The notes: generated by a model from the letters alone, not told the origin. Positions 1-9,298 are shown, numbered from the stretch's first letter. The stretch is DNA of 64,000 nt from Methylotenera sp. G11 (GCF_000799735.1 NZ_JUHH01000001.1:1798001-1862000), one strand, 5' to 3'. A program made the numbers and translations.

Positions 1-16
1 CCTGGCTGCTCTGTAG
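1..16 (+). CDS. hemC: C-terminal end of hemC (partial, runs off the window start)
   Basis: In the second forward frame the first bases read L-A-A-L followed by a TAG stop at 14-16, an ending compatible with porphobilinogen deaminase (HemC). HemC normally precedes hemD in betaproteobacteria. Only five codons are visible, so the call rests almost wholly on gene order. The frame of the next gene is also open back to position 1, so a longer hemD cannot be excluded. Confidence 0.3.
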
Positions 17-48
17 CAAAAGCCAACAACCCTCCGGTATACCTGAAT

Positions 49-870
49 ATGACTTCTGACCAGCTGCTGAAGAATTTGCATGTCGCGGTAACACGGCCGG
101 TCGATCAGGCGCAAAGCCTTTGCAGGGCGATCGAGAAAAATGGCGGTGTTGCTATTGAGTTTCCATTAATTGCCGTTTCTGCGCTGGAGAATTATCAAAC
201 TTTTGAACAGCAGATAACACAGTTAGTTAACACTGACCTGGCCATATTCATCAGCACGAACGCCGTAGATTTTGCGGTGCCGCGTGTACTTGAAAAATAT
301 GGTCAATTTCCGCAGCAATTAAGATTTGCCGCTATCGGTCACCAGACTGCGAATGCCCTGCGCCAGTACGGGATCAATGATGTGCTGATTCCCGAAGGCC
401 GTTATGACAGTGAAACCCTGCTGGCACTGCCTGAGATGCAGGAGGTTTCCGGCAAGACTGTCGCCATCTTCCGCGGCGCAGGCGGACGTGAGCTGATGGC
501 AGAGACACTGAAAGCGCGTGGCGCCCATGTGTATTTTGCAGAAAGCTATCGGCGCATCAACCCGCAGCATAGCACCGAGGCTCTGAGCGGCAGTTGGCAG
601 CAGCGCAAGCTGGACGCCGTAATCGTGACCAGCAGCGAAGCCATGCGCTACCTGCTGCAAATGGCCCAGGGCGAAACCTGGCTGCAGCATGTCACTTTAT
701 GCGTCAATCATGAGAGAATAGCTGAACTGCCAAGGCAGCTTGGTCTGAAAGTGCTGGTTGCCGAAGCCCCTGGAGATGCTGCAATGCTGCAATGCTTATC
801 ACAACTTGTTAATTCACAGCCTGTTAATTCACAGCCTGCTGGATCTGGACATGTTCAACATCATGAATGA
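49..870 (+). CDS. hemD: Uroporphyrinogen-III synthase HemD
   Basis: This enzyme cyclises hydroxymethylbilane with inversion of ring D to give uroporphyrinogen III, the last common step of haem, sirohaem and cobalamin synthesis; it is cytosolic. The 273-residue product has the HemD pattern: an N-terminal VAVTRPVDQAQSL motif, FISTNAV near residue 70, a central AAIGHQTANALRQYG stretch and VIVTSSEAMRYLL near residue 195. Its length is near the family norm of about 250. The C-terminus carries a duplicated V-N-S-Q-P unit from a 15-bp tandem repeat (808-837), so the tail is not conserved. The frame is open upstream to position 1; the ATG at 49 was chosen because VAVTRP then falls at the usual distance from the start. 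The 3' end overlaps hemX, so the two are probably cotranscribed. Confidence 0.93.
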   Translation: MTSDQLLKNLHVAVTRPVDQAQSLCRAIEKNGGVAIEFPLIAVSALENYQTFEQQITQLVNTDLAIFISTNAVDFAVPRVLEKYGQFPQQLRFAAIGHQTANALRQYGINDVLIPEGRYDSETLLALPEMQEVSGKTVAIFRGAGGRELMAETLKARGAHVYFAESYRRINPQHSTEALSGSWQQRKLDAVIVTSSEAMRYLLQMAQGETWLQHVTLCVNHERIAELPRQLGLKVLVAEAPGDAAMLQCLSQLVNSQPVNSQPAGSGHVQHHE

Positions 871-1903
871 CCAGGATATGCAAGCGCAGCCGATGCAGAA
901 AAACAAGCCATCCATGGTGAACATAAGCTGGGTTGTACTGGTAATCGCCGCACTGTCCACACTTGCCTGGCAATGGCTCAATACCCGGCATAAATTTAAC
1001 GAGATCGAGCTATCGCTGAGCCAGAAGCTGGAACAATACCAGGCCATCAATAAACAAAGCCTGGCTCTCGCCAAGCAAGCTGAAGAACGCAGCGTCCAGG
1101 CCAATATGCGCACCATCGTGCTGGAACAGAAACTTGCTGAATCACGCGACCAGCAAGAGGCTCTGCAAACACTTTACACCCAGCTCGCAGAAAACCGTGA
1201 ATCAACCGCAGTGGCCGAAGTAGAACAGCTGCTCACCATTGCCAGCCAGCAACTGCAATTGAGCGGCAATGTAAAATCAGCCCTGCTCGCCTTGCAGGCT
1301 GCCTATAAACGCCTCGAACCCCTGGAGTTGCCACGCGCTATCCAGCTGCGCGAAACCCTCAATCTCGAAATAGAGCGCCTGCGCGAAATACCGCAAGTAG
1401 ATGTGATCAGCATGAGTTCGCAGCTTACCCATCTGTCGGAGCTGTGCGGAAAGCTGCCTTTAATCAGTGAGCGCCAGCCGACGCTGAATGCGAAGGCTGC
1501 TGCAGAGCAACTGCCGGTGCAAGCGGAAACTACCTTACAGAAACTGGTTAACGGCATCTGGGATGACATCAGGAACCTGGTCACGGTAGAGCGCATCAAC
1601 AAACCGGAACCACCATTACTGGCGGTGGACCAGTCTTTCTATTTGCGGGAGAACCTGAGGCTAAGGCTGCTGACCGCACGCGTGGCGCTGCTGCAGCATG
1701 ACGAGGCAACTTACAAAGCCGATTTGAACACCGTTAAAAACTGGCTGAATGAATATTTTGATACCAAACATCCGGACACCATCAAAGCCTTCGCTCTGCT
1801 GAACAAATTATCCAGCAACAATATCAGCATTGAATTGCCGCAGCTCGCAGAGAGTTTTGCCGCGGTCAATCGCTATAAGCTGACATTGGAACAGAATGAC
1901 TGA
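851..1903 (+). CDS. hemX: HemX family membrane protein
   Basis: HemX proteins are inner-membrane proteins encoded next to hemD. They are often labelled uroporphyrin-III C-methyltransferase, but this type lacks the SAM-methyltransferase domain and its true role is unsettled. One membrane segment is visible near residues 25-45 (VVLVIAALSTLAWQW), followed by a long Q/E/A-rich coiled coil and a helical periplasmic domain, as in the HemX Pfam family. The reading frame is open further upstream to 758, but that part overlaps hemD heavily. ATGs at 851 or 863 (overlapping the hemD stop) are more plausible; neither has a strong ribosome site, so the start is uncertain. It is followed 6 bp later by hemY. 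Confidence 0.85.
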   Translation: MFNIMNDQDMQAQPMQKNKPSMVNISWVVLVIAALSTLAWQWLNTRHKFNEIELSLSQKLEQYQAINKQSLALAKQAEERSVQANMRTIVLEQKLAESRDQQEALQTLYTQLAENRESTAVAEVEQLLTIASQQLQLSGNVKSALLALQAAYKRLEPLELPRAIQLRETLNLEIERLREIPQVDVISMSSQLTHLSELCGKLPLISERQPTLNAKAAAEQLPVQAETTLQKLVNGIWDDIRNLVTVERINKPEPPLLAVDQSFYLRENLRLRLLTARVALLQHDEATYKADLNTVKNWLNEYFDTKHPDTIKAFALLNKLSSNNISIELPQLAESFAAVNRYKLTLEQND

Positions 1904-1909
1904 TAATCC

Positions 1910-2332
1910 ATGATCAAGCATAGAATCTTCTGGTGGCTGCTGATGCCCCTGCTACTGGCAGGCTTGGTATGGCTGGCCAGCAATAATGAAGGCTACGTAC
2001 TGATTGTACGCACACCTTACCGCATACAGGTTTCGTTTAACTTTTTCCTGGTTTTATATGTGCTGAGTTTTCTAGGCTTGCATTACTGCCTGCGCTTTGT
2101 GCATTTCCTGCGCTGGCTGCCTTTTAAAAGACGCAGCAAAAAAGAAACCCTGCGCTTGAAAGCGGGCAATGCGGTATTGCTGGAGGGCATGCATGCATTG
2201 GCGGAAGGCGACCTGGAAAAGGCCGAAGCCTCTGCCAAACTGGCACAGGAGCTGATACAGAATACTGACCTGGAAAAATTGATTCAGGCACTGGCGGCTG
2301 CAAAAAACAAACAGGGCCTGCTATTTAAATAA
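1910..2332 (+). CDS. hemY: Short HemY-like membrane protein (N-terminal domain only)
   Basis: The product begins with a short hydrophobic segment (WWLLMPLLLAGLVWLA), has a second one near residues 40-60 (FNFFLVLYVLSFLGLHY), then KAGNAVLLEGMHALAEGDLEKAEASA. This is the HemY N-terminal domain pattern and the beginning of a TPR-like helical region. HemY proteins are usually about 400 residues with a long TPR tail; this one stops at 140. The stop is followed directly by a hairpin and a convergent gene, so there is no room for a frameshifted remainder. It is either a naturally short form or an old truncation that has been tidied up. HemY of this type accompanies haem synthesis genes, and its biochemical role is not established. 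Confidence 0.8.
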   Translation: MIKHRIFWWLLMPLLLAGLVWLASNNEGYVLIVRTPYRIQVSFNFFLVLYVLSFLGLHYCLRFVHFLRWLPFKRRSKKETLRLKAGNAVLLEGMHALAEGDLEKAEASAKLAQELIQNTDLEKLIQALAAAKNKQGLLFK

Positions 2333-2340
2333 ACAGGCCC
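2301..2340 (-). terminator. Probable terminator between converging hemY and the reductase gene
   Basis: A 7-bp perfect stem (2314-2320 with 2334-2340) encloses a 13-nt AT loop. On the minus strand the stem is followed within a few bases by a T-rich run, which suits termination of the leftward reductase gene. The hairpin overlaps the end of hemY. Confidence 0.45.
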
Positions 2341-2361
2341 CGTGCCGTGACCGCTATTAAT

Positions 2362-3396
2362 TTATACGGCAGCAGCCGGCGGGGTTACCGGCTTGGCGTA
2401 ATTGAAAGCATCCGAATAAAAGGCATCTTCCGGCAAGCCGGCCTGCTGGAAGCTGGCATGGGCAACTTCCACCATGGCCGGGGCACCGCAGCAATACACT
2501 TCATAAGCACTTAAATCCACAATATCATCCAATACGGCCTGGTGTACCAATCCGGTTCTGCCCTGCCAGTGATCTTCGGCAACGGCGTCCGACAATACCG
2601 GGATAAACTTGATATGCGGGTATTCTTTTGCCCACGCCTCCGGCAGCTCAGGCATATACAGGTCTGCGCCCGCCCTGGCACCCCAATACAGCGTGACCTC
2701 ACGTTTAATATTGTTGTGTATCATATGCTCAATAATGCCCTTGATCGGCGCAAACCCGGTACCGCCAGCAACCATGACCATCGGTTTATCAGAGTTATCA
2801 CGGTAATAAAAACTGCCAAACGGGCCTTCAATGCGCAAAATGGCTTTATCCGGCATTTCATTAAACACATATTCAGTAAACACGCCGCCCGGAATCAGGC
2901 GCAGATGCAGTTCCAGCAAGTTATCCGCATGTGGCGCATTCGCGAGTGAGAAAGCACGGCGCTTGCCGTCTTTGAGCAGGAATTCGACATATTGACCTGC
3001 CATGAACTGTAAACGCTCATTGCTCGGCAGTTTCAGAAACAGCGCCATGACATCATGTGATAACTGCTGCTTGCGTTCAACCCTGGCTGGCAGGATACGC
3101 GGCACGATGGTGCCGATAATCACTTCCCTGCACTCAACGGTCAGGTCAGACAAAGGCCGCGCGCAGCAGAAAAGCGCTTTGCCTGCCGCCTTTTCGTCTT
3201 CAGATAATGCGCTGCTTGCATAGTCCCCGTAATCAACTTCCCCGCTCAGGATCTTTCCCTTACAGCTGCCGCAGGCACCGTTACGGCATCCATAAGGGAT
3301 ATTAAAGCCAGCCTCCAGGGCTGATTCCAGAACTGTTTCGTAAACTTTGGCACTGCAAGTATGCCCACTGGGTTGAATCGTAATTTGATATGTCAT
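2362..3396 (-). CDS. 2Fe-2S/FAD NAD(P)H oxidoreductase (CDP-6-deoxy-glucoseen reductase-like)
   Basis: This is a single-chain electron-transfer flavoprotein. An N-terminal plant-type [2Fe-2S] ferredoxin domain has the C-x4-C-x2-C set at C37, C42 and C45, with the fourth cysteine at C77 or C78 (LFCCARP). A FAD-binding domain follows (RAFSLANAP), then an NAD(P)-binding domain with GGTGFAPIKGII near residue 213. The fold and length (344 residues) match the AscD/E3-type reductases often annotated as CDP-6-deoxy-delta-3,4-glucoseen reductase, but also the reductase components of oxygenases. No deoxysugar genes are nearby, so that sugar function is doubtful. It probably passes electrons from NAD(P)H to an unknown partner in the cytoplasm. 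Confidence 0.85.
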   Translation of the reverse strand: MTYQITIQPSGHTCSAKVYETVLESALEAGFNIPYGCRNGACGSCKGKILSGEVDYGDYASSALSEDEKAAGKALFCCARPLSDLTVECREVIIGTIVPRILPARVERKQQLSHDVMALFLKLPSNERLQFMAGQYVEFLLKDGKRRAFSLANAPHADNLLELHLRLIPGGVFTEYVFNEMPDKAILRIEGPFGSFYYRDNSDKPMVMVAGGTGFAPIKGIIEHMIHNNIKREVTLYWGARAGADLYMPELPEAWAKEYPHIKFIPVLSDAVAEDHWQGRTGLVHQAVLDDIVDLSAYEVYCCGAPAMVEVAHASFQQAGLPEDAFYSDAFNYAKPVTPPAAAV

Positions 3397-3566
3397 GTCA
3401 GGTACTTCTAAGGGGTTGATTAAAGTTAATATCAGGGCATTTCTATAGATGCAGGGTTTGGTGCAGTATTACCCGCATGCCCGCGCAACAGTGTCATGCG
3501 TCCTGGCGGCTTAAGCAGGCAATCAGCCAGGCTGATACCCGAAAAAATGTATCGATAAAAATGTCT

Positions 3567-3986
3567 TCAGTCTTCACGGCGGAATTCTCCCTCTATTACA
3601 TCGTCATTCGCGGCCTGATAAGGTGATGATCGATACGGTTCATCTGGAGAAGGCGCATTCAATGGCTGCGTATTTCTGATCGGGATCAACAGCAGGGTTA
3701 CCGCAATAATATCAGTGATCACTCCGGGCAGCATTAACAATACGCCTGCAATGATATTGCGTAAACTACCGAATACCGCTTTTGCAGGGCTGCCGCCGCT
3801 GGTCAGATTCTGCATCATGCGTAAACTGAATGAGGATTTCTCCTCACGGATCAGGCGCAGCCCCAACCAGCCTACCGCGATCAGATACACCAGCAATAAC
3901 CAGCCATAGCGATCTGCCAATTGAATCAACAGCCATATCTCTGCGATTGGAAAAGCGAGTAAAATCAAACCTACAAAAAAACGCAT
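3567..3986 (-). CDS. fxsA: FxsA family membrane protein
   Basis: This is a cytoplasmic-membrane protein of 139 residues with segments near 3-18 (FFVGLILLAFPIAEIWLL), 25-45 and 75-100 and a hydrophilic C-terminal tail. The E-I-W-L-L, G-W-x-G-L-R-L-I-R-E-E and GVLLMLPGVITDIIAVTLLL motifs are typical of FxsA. In E. coli, FxsA overproduction relieves F-plasmid exclusion of phage T7; its normal role is unknown. It is divergent from cutA, 16 bp away, so the two promoters must overlap each other or the neighbouring gene. Confidence 0.9.
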   Translation of the reverse strand: MRFFVGLILLAFPIAEIWLLIQLADRYGWLLLVYLIAVGWLGLRLIREEKSSFSLRMMQNLTSGGSPAKAVFGSLRNIIAGVLLMLPGVITDIIAVTLLLIPIRNTQPLNAPSPDEPYRSSPYQAANDDVIEGEFRRED

Positions 3987-4002
3987 GTGATGCTACCTTT
4001 AA

Positions 4003-4377
4003 ATGTCGAATCAAAAAACAGCCATACAAAATGAAGTCATTCTGGATGAAGTCATACTAGTGCTGACCAATATGCCGGACGAACCGAGCGCCAGGCACCT
4101 GGCGGAAACCCTGCTAATGCAGAAACTGGCGGCATGCGTCAACCTGCTGGCGGCCTGTCAGTCACTATACTCATGGCAAGGCAAGCTGGAACATGCCACT
4201 GAAATACCGGTGCTGATTAAAACCAGCCAGGCACAATACGGCGCAGTGGAAGCTGCCATTATAAAAATGCATCCTTATGAACTTCCTGAAATAATCACTA
4301 TCAACGTAGATGGTGGCTTGCCCCGATATTTACAATGGGTAAATGCACAATTATCTGCTGAAGGCTCTACATGTTAA
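4003..4377 (+). CDS. cutA: CutA divalent-cation tolerance protein
   Basis: CutA1 proteins are small trimeric cytosolic proteins linked to copper tolerance. The conserved core is present: VILVLTNMPDE, AETLLMQKLAACVNLL, YSWQGKLEHATEIPVLIKT, and HPYELPEII near residue 91. The N-terminus has an extra 15 or so residues with a small internal repeat (E-V-I-L twice) absent from most CutA1 proteins. The stop overlaps the dsbD start (ATGTTAA), so translation is probably coupled. The cutA-dsbD order is common in proteobacteria and links metal tolerance to periplasmic thiol reduction. Confidence 0.93.
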   Translation: MSNQKTAIQNEVILDEVILVLTNMPDEPSARHLAETLLMQKLAACVNLLAACQSLYSWQGKLEHATEIPVLIKTSQAQYGAVEAAIIKMHPYELPEIITINVDGGLPRYLQWVNAQLSAEGSTC

Positions 4378-6257
4378 AAAGATTTCCATATTTTTTATTA
4401 ATTCTGTTCACAGTCTTTACCGCCCAGTTGAGCCATGCCGGCAATGCCAGCAGCTTTACAAAAAGCCTGTTCAGCAACGACACGGCTGAAGATGAATTTC
4501 TGTCTCCGGATGCTGCATTCGCATTGGACATTGTTCAGGCCGACGGTCAGATCAATGCCGACTTCAAGATTGCGCCAGGATATTACCTGTACAAAGAGCG
4601 CATCAAATTTGTGTTATCGCCCGACCACGATCATGAAGTGAAGCTACCTGCCGGCGACATCAAGAACGACCCTAATTTTGGCAGGATGGAAGTCTATCAT
4701 CATGATTTCACTGGCAATATCATACTCAAAGGCACTGACAGCGCCCCCATCACGATCAAAGCCACCTATCAGGGCTGCAGCGAGAAAGGCTTATGTTATG
4801 CGCCTCAGCACAAGACATTCATCGTCAATCCACAGGCGGCTGATAATTCAGATAATGCTGCCGGCCTGAAAGTTCCAGACAACGCAAACCCTGGTAGTGC
4901 CGCCAGCCGTGGCAGCATTTCCGATAGCGACAGCCAGGCGGCCAACCTGCTCAAAAGCGGAAAATGGTGGCTGATCATCCTGGGTTTCTTTACCGCCGGC
5001 CTGCTGCTGTCATTCACGCCTTGCGTATTCCCGATGATTCCGATCCTGTCTTCGATCATCATTGGCAAAAACGCACATGTTTCGCGCCTGCATGCATTCA
5101 ACCTGTCCCTGGCTTACACATTCGGCATGTGCCTGACTTACACGCTTGCGGGTATCGCTGCAGGCTTATCCGGACAGATGCTGAGTGCCGCATTGCAAAC
5201 GCCATGGGCACTGGGCTTTGGTGCGCTGGTGTTCGCACTCCTGGCACTATCGATGTTCGGTTTCTATGAGCTCAAGCTGCCGAGCAACCTTGAAAACGGG
5301 CTGATGTCCGCCAGCCGCCGTATCAAAGGCGGAAAATTCTTCAGTGATTTCCTGATGGGCATACTGTCGGCATTAATCATCAGCCCCTGCGTAGCGGCAC
5401 CGCTAGCCGGTGCGTTGCTGTACATCAGTAAAACCAGCGATGTAGTACTGGGCGGCGTAGCCCTGTTTTCACTATCGCTCGGCATGGGCGCACCGCTCCT
5501 GCTTATCGGTGCATCTGCCGGTACGCTGCTGCCTAAAGTCGGCAGCTGGATGAATGCCGTACGCAACTTGTTTGGCGTACTCATGCTGGGGGTTGCGCTG
5601 TGGCTGATTACGCCGATTATTCCAGTCAGCCTGCAGCTTGCATTATGGGCAGCACTCCTCATCGTGCCCGCAATTTTCATGCATGCGCTGGATCCGCTGC
5701 CTGTTGATGCAAAACCGGCGCTCAGGTTCTGGAAAGGCATCGCCTTGATGCTGCTGGTCACCGGCCTGGCGATGCTGATCGGCGCATTATCCAATGCAAA
5801 ATCACCACTGCAGCCGCTTGGTGGCCTGCTGGCAGCAAAAAACGGCTCATCCCAACAGCAGCCGCAGCATGCCAGCCTGGATTTTAAACGCGTCAAGAAC
5901 CTGACTGAACTGGATGCCGCATTAAAATCCGCGCAAGGCAAACCGGTAATGCTCGATTTTTACGCTGACTGGTGCGTATCATGCAAAGAAATGGATCAGT
6001 TCACATTCAGTGACCAGCGTGTGCAGGCTGCACTGAAAGACACCGTTCTGCTGCAGGCTGATGTCACCGGCAATACGACTGAAGACAAAGCCTTATTACA
6101 GAAATTTGGCCTGTTTGGCCCTCCGGGCATTTTATTTTTCAACGACAAAGCACAAGAAGAAACCCGGCTTAAAGTGGTCGGTTATAAAAATGCCGATGAT
6201 TTCCTGCAAATCCTGAACCAGCGGGGCAGCTGCCTGCCGGAAACTATCCAATGTTAA
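4371..6257 (+). CDS. dsbD: Thiol:disulfide interchange protein DsbD
   Basis: DsbD carries reducing equivalents from cytoplasmic thioredoxin across the inner membrane to periplasmic partners such as DsbC and cytochrome c maturation thioredoxins. All three modules are present. After a signal peptide (cleavage near residue 23) comes the periplasmic alpha domain with C136 and C142. Eight or so membrane segments follow, with the paired cysteines C218 (TPCVFPM) and C340 (SPCVAAP). The C-terminal thioredoxin domain carries C535-V-S-C538 in YADWCVSCKEMD. At 628 residues it is slightly longer than the E. coli protein. It overlaps cutA upstream and the TlpA-like gene downstream by 7 bp each, which points to a three-gene operon. 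Confidence 0.96.
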   Translation: MLKRFPYFLLILFTVFTAQLSHAGNASSFTKSLFSNDTAEDEFLSPDAAFALDIVQADGQINADFKIAPGYYLYKERIKFVLSPDHDHEVKLPAGDIKNDPNFGRMEVYHHDFTGNIILKGTDSAPITIKATYQGCSEKGLCYAPQHKTFIVNPQAADNSDNAAGLKVPDNANPGSAASRGSISDSDSQAANLLKSGKWWLIILGFFTAGLLLSFTPCVFPMIPILSSIIIGKNAHVSRLHAFNLSLAYTFGMCLTYTLAGIAAGLSGQMLSAALQTPWALGFGALVFALLALSMFGFYELKLPSNLENGLMSASRRIKGGKFFSDFLMGILSALIISPCVAAPLAGALLYISKTSDVVLGGVALFSLSLGMGAPLLLIGASAGTLLPKVGSWMNAVRNLFGVLMLGVALWLITPIIPVSLQLALWAALLIVPAIFMHALDPLPVDAKPALRFWKGIALMLLVTGLAMLIGALSNAKSPLQPLGGLLAAKNGSSQQQPQHASLDFKRVKNLTELDAALKSAQGKPVMLDFYADWCVSCKEMDQFTFSDQRVQAALKDTVLLQADVTGNTTEDKALLQKFGLFGPPGILFFNDKAQEETRLKVVGYKNADDFLQILNQRGSCLPETIQC

Positions 6258-6802
6258 AAAAATCACTTTCCTTAACCGCCTACCTGGCAGTGATTATTAT
6301 TTTGGGGCTGATTATCAGGCACTTTTCCATCAACCCGCCGGCCGGCAAACCGGCCATCAGCGCAGCGCCGCTATTTAACGCTCCGCTCACTGACATCCAC
6401 GGCAGCAAACAGGATCTGAGCCAATATAAAGGCAAAATCATCGTGCTTAATTTCTGGGCGACATGGTGCCCGCCCTGCCGCGAAGAAATGCCGGAACTTT
6501 CCCAGCTGCACATGGAGTATAAAGACAGGAATGTTGTGGTATTAGGCGTCGCGGAAGATGAGCCGGCTCCAGTCAGAGAATATCTGCAACTTTCCCCTGT
6601 GGCATATCCGGTTTTTATTGCCGAAAATGAAAGCGCGGATCTCGGAATGCATCTGGGCAATGATAAAAGCGTCTTGCCTTATACAGTAATTATAGGGACA
6701 GATGGCAACGTGATAGGTACATTTTTTGGCAGAATAAACAAACCACTGCTCGAAAAATCGCTGCAAATCTTATTGCCGCAACAGAAATTGGCATATAATT
6801 AA
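6251..6802 (+). CDS. TlpA/ResA-like membrane-anchored thioredoxin
   Basis: A 183-residue thiol-disulfide oxidoreductase with an uncleaved N-terminal anchor (residues 8-24) and a periplasmic thioredoxin fold. The active site W-C73-P-P-C76 lies in NFWATWCPPCREEMPEL, the signature of the TlpA/ResA/CcmG group. Proteins of this kind reduce apocytochrome c or other periplasmic targets using electrons from DsbD. The 7-bp overlap with dsbD supports that partnership. Which target it serves cannot be told from sequence. Confidence 0.9.
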   Translation: MLKKSLSLTAYLAVIIILGLIIRHFSINPPAGKPAISAAPLFNAPLTDIHGSKQDLSQYKGKIIVLNFWATWCPPCREEMPELSQLHMEYKDRNVVVLGVAEDEPAPVREYLQLSPVAYPVFIAENESADLGMHLGNDKSVLPYTVIIGTDGNVIGTFFGRINKPLLEKSLQILLPQQKLAYN

Positions 6803-6963
6803 AACACCGCCGTATAAAAAGCCTTGATCTGCAACCGCATAATTTATATGTAATTTCGCTTAATTACATTAATGTTGCTGGACAAAATCCATTAACTTCG
6901 GCAAACTTGCGTTTATGAAATACCGTAATAAACGCACAAATTCGCTCATAAAGGCACACCTCC

Positions 6964-7416
6964 ATGCAATCTAAATCGATTTTAGTATTACATGGTCCCA
7001 ATCTCAACCTGTTGGGGCTGCGTGAACCTGAACATTATGGCAGCGCTACACTGGACAGCATTAACCATGCACTCTCCAGCAAAGCAAAGTCAGCCGGTAT
7101 CGCATTGGAGTCCTTTCAAAGCAATTCTGAAGCCGAGCTTGTCACTAAAATCCAGTCTTTAGCCACAAATAAGGCTGATTTTGTAATCATCAACCCGGCA
7201 GCATTCACGCATACATCAGTTGCCATGCGCGATGCATTAAGTGCAGTAAAAGTGCCTTTCATTGAAGTACACCTATCTAACGTTTTTGCACGTGAAACAT
7301 TCCGCCACCACTCATATTTCACTGATATTGCAGTTGGCATTATCAGCGGCTTGGGCGCACAGGGCTATTCCTTGGCGCTTGACTACGCTATTCAACATAT
7401 AAATCGTTCTAATTAA
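6964..7416 (+). CDS. aroQ: 3-dehydroquinate dehydratase, type II
   Basis: It catalyses the third step of the shikimate pathway, 3-dehydroquinate to 3-dehydroshikimate, in the cytoplasm. The 150-residue length and the motifs are those of the dodecameric type II enzyme: [16 protein letters not shown] with the catalytic tyrosine at residue 25, [17 protein letters not shown], and [17 protein letters not shown]. It precedes accB by 33 bp, the usual aroQ-accB-accC order. The 161-bp gap upstream has a weak 8-bp inverted repeat (6909-6916 with 6928-6935) and probably the operon promoter, though no clear -35/-10 pair stands out. Confidence 0.97.
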   Translation: MQSKSILVLHGPNLNLLGLREPEHYGSATLDSINHALSSKAKSAGIALESFQSNSEAELVTKIQSLATNKADFVIINPAAFTHTSVAMRDALSAVKVPFIEVHLSNVFARETFRHHSYFTDIAVGIISGLGAQGYSLALDYAIQHINRSN

Positions 7417-7449
7417 TATAATTAAAATTAAAATTTTCAGAGGGTTATC

Positions 7450-7902
7450 ATGGATTTACGCAAACTTAAAAAGTTAATCGATTTGGTAGAAGAATCTGGC
7501 ATCTCAGAACTTGAGCTTACAGAAGACGGCGAGAAGGTACGCATTAGCCGCAATTTCACATCAAATGCAGCAGTACAGCAATACGCTCCCGCGCCTATGC
7601 AATACAGCACCCCGCAATTTGCAGCGCCTGCTGCTGCACCGGCTGCCGAAGCACCTGCGGCTGAAGAAGGCCATGCAGTTAAATCGCCGATGGTAGGTAC
7701 TTTCTACCGCTCACCCTCACCGGACGCAAAAGCATTTGTAGAAGTCGGCGACACGGTTGCCGTTGGTGACACCCTGTGTATCGTTGAAGCGATGAAACTG
7801 CTCAACGAAATCGAGTCTGATAAAGCCGGTGTTATCAAAAAAATCTTAGTCGATAATGGTCAAGCCATTGAATACGGCGAACCACTCTTCATTATTGGCT
7901 AA
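7450..7902 (+). CDS. accB: Biotin carboxyl carrier protein of acetyl-CoA carboxylase
   Basis: AccB carries biotin between the carboxylase and carboxyltransferase active sites of acetyl-CoA carboxylase, the first committed step of fatty-acid synthesis. The 150-residue protein has an N-terminal helical region ([18 protein letters not shown]), an Ala/Pro-rich linker at about 47-75, and a biotinyl domain whose E-A-M-K-L motif places the biotinylated lysine at K116. An AGAGGG ribosome site precedes the ATG. It is cotranscribed with accC 29 bp downstream. Confidence 0.98.
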   Translation: MDLRKLKKLIDLVEESGISELELTEDGEKVRISRNFTSNAAVQQYAPAPMQYSTPQFAAPAAAPAAEAPAAEEGHAVKSPMVGTFYRSPSPDAKAFVEVGDTVAVGDTLCIVEAMKLLNEIESDKAGVIKKILVDNGQAIEYGEPLFIIG

Positions 7903-7931
7903 AATTTTTTAAAGAATGGGATTCAACTTTC

Positions 7932-9287
7932 ATGGCTATGTTTGACAAAATCTTAATCGCAAATCGCGGCGAAATCGCATTACGCGTTCAGCGCGCCTGT
8001 CGCGAGCTTGGTATCAGGACGGTCGCTGTTCACTCAGAGGCTGACCGTGATGCCAAATACGTAAAATTAGCAGACGAATCCGTTTGTATCGGCCCGGCTC
8101 CATCCAGCCAAAGCTACCTGAATGTTCCGGCCGTGATCAGTGCCGCCGAGGTTACCGATGCTCAGGCGATTCACCCCGGTTATGGTTTTTTATCTGAAAA
8201 TGCCGACTTTGCGGAACGAGTAGAACAAAGTGGTTTTGTATTCATTGGCCCACGTGCCGAAACTATCCGCCTGATGGGTGACAAGGTTTCTGCCAAAGAT
8301 GCAATGCGTAAAGCCGGTGTGCCGTGCGTACCGGGTTCTGATGGTGCCCTGCCTGACGACCCTGCAGAAATTATTAAAATCGCCAAGCATATCGGTTACC
8401 CGGTCATTATTAAAGCGGCCGGCGGCGGCGGCGGTCGGGGCATGCGCGTGGTACACACGGAAGCAGCCTTGCTCACATCCGTGAACATGACCAAGGCTGA
8501 AGCGCAGGCTGCCTTTGGCAACCCCATGGTTTACATGGAAAAATACCTGGAAAAACCACGCCATATCGAAATCCAGGTGTTAGCGGACCAGCATGGCAAC
8601 GCAGTGTTTTTAGGTGAGCGTGACTGCTCTATGCAGCGTCGCCACCAGAAGATTATTGAAGAGGCGCCTGCGCCCTTATTGAATACTCGCCTGCGCGACA
8701 AAATCGGCGAACGCTGTGCCGAAGCATGCCGTAAAATCAAATATCGCGGCGCCGGTACTTTTGAATTCCTGTATGAAAACAACGAGTTTTATTTTATTGA
8801 AATGAATACGCGTTTACAGGTGGAGCATACCGTTACCGAAATGATTACCGGTATTGACCTGGTGCAGCAGCAGATTTTCGTGGCCGCCGGCGAAAAACTG
8901 AAATTCCGCCAGAAAGACGTCCAGCTGCGCGGACACGCGATTGAATGCCGTATCAACGCAGAAGACCCTTACAGCTTCGTACCGTCACCCGGCAAGATCA
9001 ACCGCTTCCACATGCCAGGCGGACCCGGCGTTCGCGTCGATACACATGCTTTTGGCGGCTACACAGTGCCTCCGCACTATGACTCCATGATCGGCAAGTT
9101 GATTACCTACGGCGATACGCGCGAACAGGCGATAGCACGGATGCGCATTGCACTGTCTGAAATGTATGTCGAAGGCATTCACACCAATATCGAACTGCAC
9201 GCGGAGTTAATGGCAGATGCAGCGTTTCACCTGGGCGGCACCAGCATTCATTACCTTGAGCAGAAACTCGGTATCTACAATAAATAA
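7932..9287 (+). CDS. accC: Biotin carboxylase subunit of acetyl-CoA carboxylase
   Basis: AccC uses ATP and bicarbonate to carboxylate the biotin of AccB. It has the full ATP-grasp architecture: [20 protein letters not shown] at the start, the glycine-rich loop [12 protein letters not shown] near residue 160, and the catalytic [18 protein letters not shown] segment near residue 285. At 451 residues it matches the family. There are two possible ATGs six bases apart (7932 and 7938); many homologues begin at the second, M-F-D-K. It forms an operon with accB and probably prmA. Confidence 0.98.
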   Translation: MAMFDKILIANRGEIALRVQRACRELGIRTVAVHSEADRDAKYVKLADESVCIGPAPSSQSYLNVPAVISAAEVTDAQAIHPGYGFLSENADFAERVEQSGFVFIGPRAETIRLMGDKVSAKDAMRKAGVPCVPGSDGALPDDPAEIIKIAKHIGYPVIIKAAGGGGGRGMRVVHTEAALLTSVNMTKAEAQAAFGNPMVYMEKYLEKPRHIEIQVLADQHGNAVFLGERDCSMQRRHQKIIEEAPAPLLNTRLRDKIGERCAEACRKIKYRGAGTFEFLYENNEFYFIEMNTRLQVEHTVTEMITGIDLVQQQIFVAAGEKLKFRQKDVQLRGHAIECRINAEDPYSFVPSPGKINRFHMPGGPGVRVDTHAFGGYTVPPHYDSMIGKLITYGDTREQAIARMRIALSEMYVEGIHTNIELHAELMADAAFHLGGTSIHYLEQKLGIYNK

Positions 9288-9298
9288 ACAGGGTAAGT

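Noticed and set aside
758-850. Upstream extension of hemX
   Set aside because: The extra 31 codons overlap hemD in another frame and include the tandem repeat; they add low-complexity residues ahead of a normal HemX N-terminus.
5264-5941. 225-codon open frame on the minus strand inside dsbD
   Set aside because: It lies opposite the membrane and thioredoxin regions of a complete DsbD, is rich in serine, and has no recognisable start signal or domain.
7284-7299. parS-like 16-mer inside aroQ
   Set aside because: It has one mismatch at a constrained position and lies in conserved coding sequence (residues around FARETF), so codon conservation explains it as well as ParB binding.
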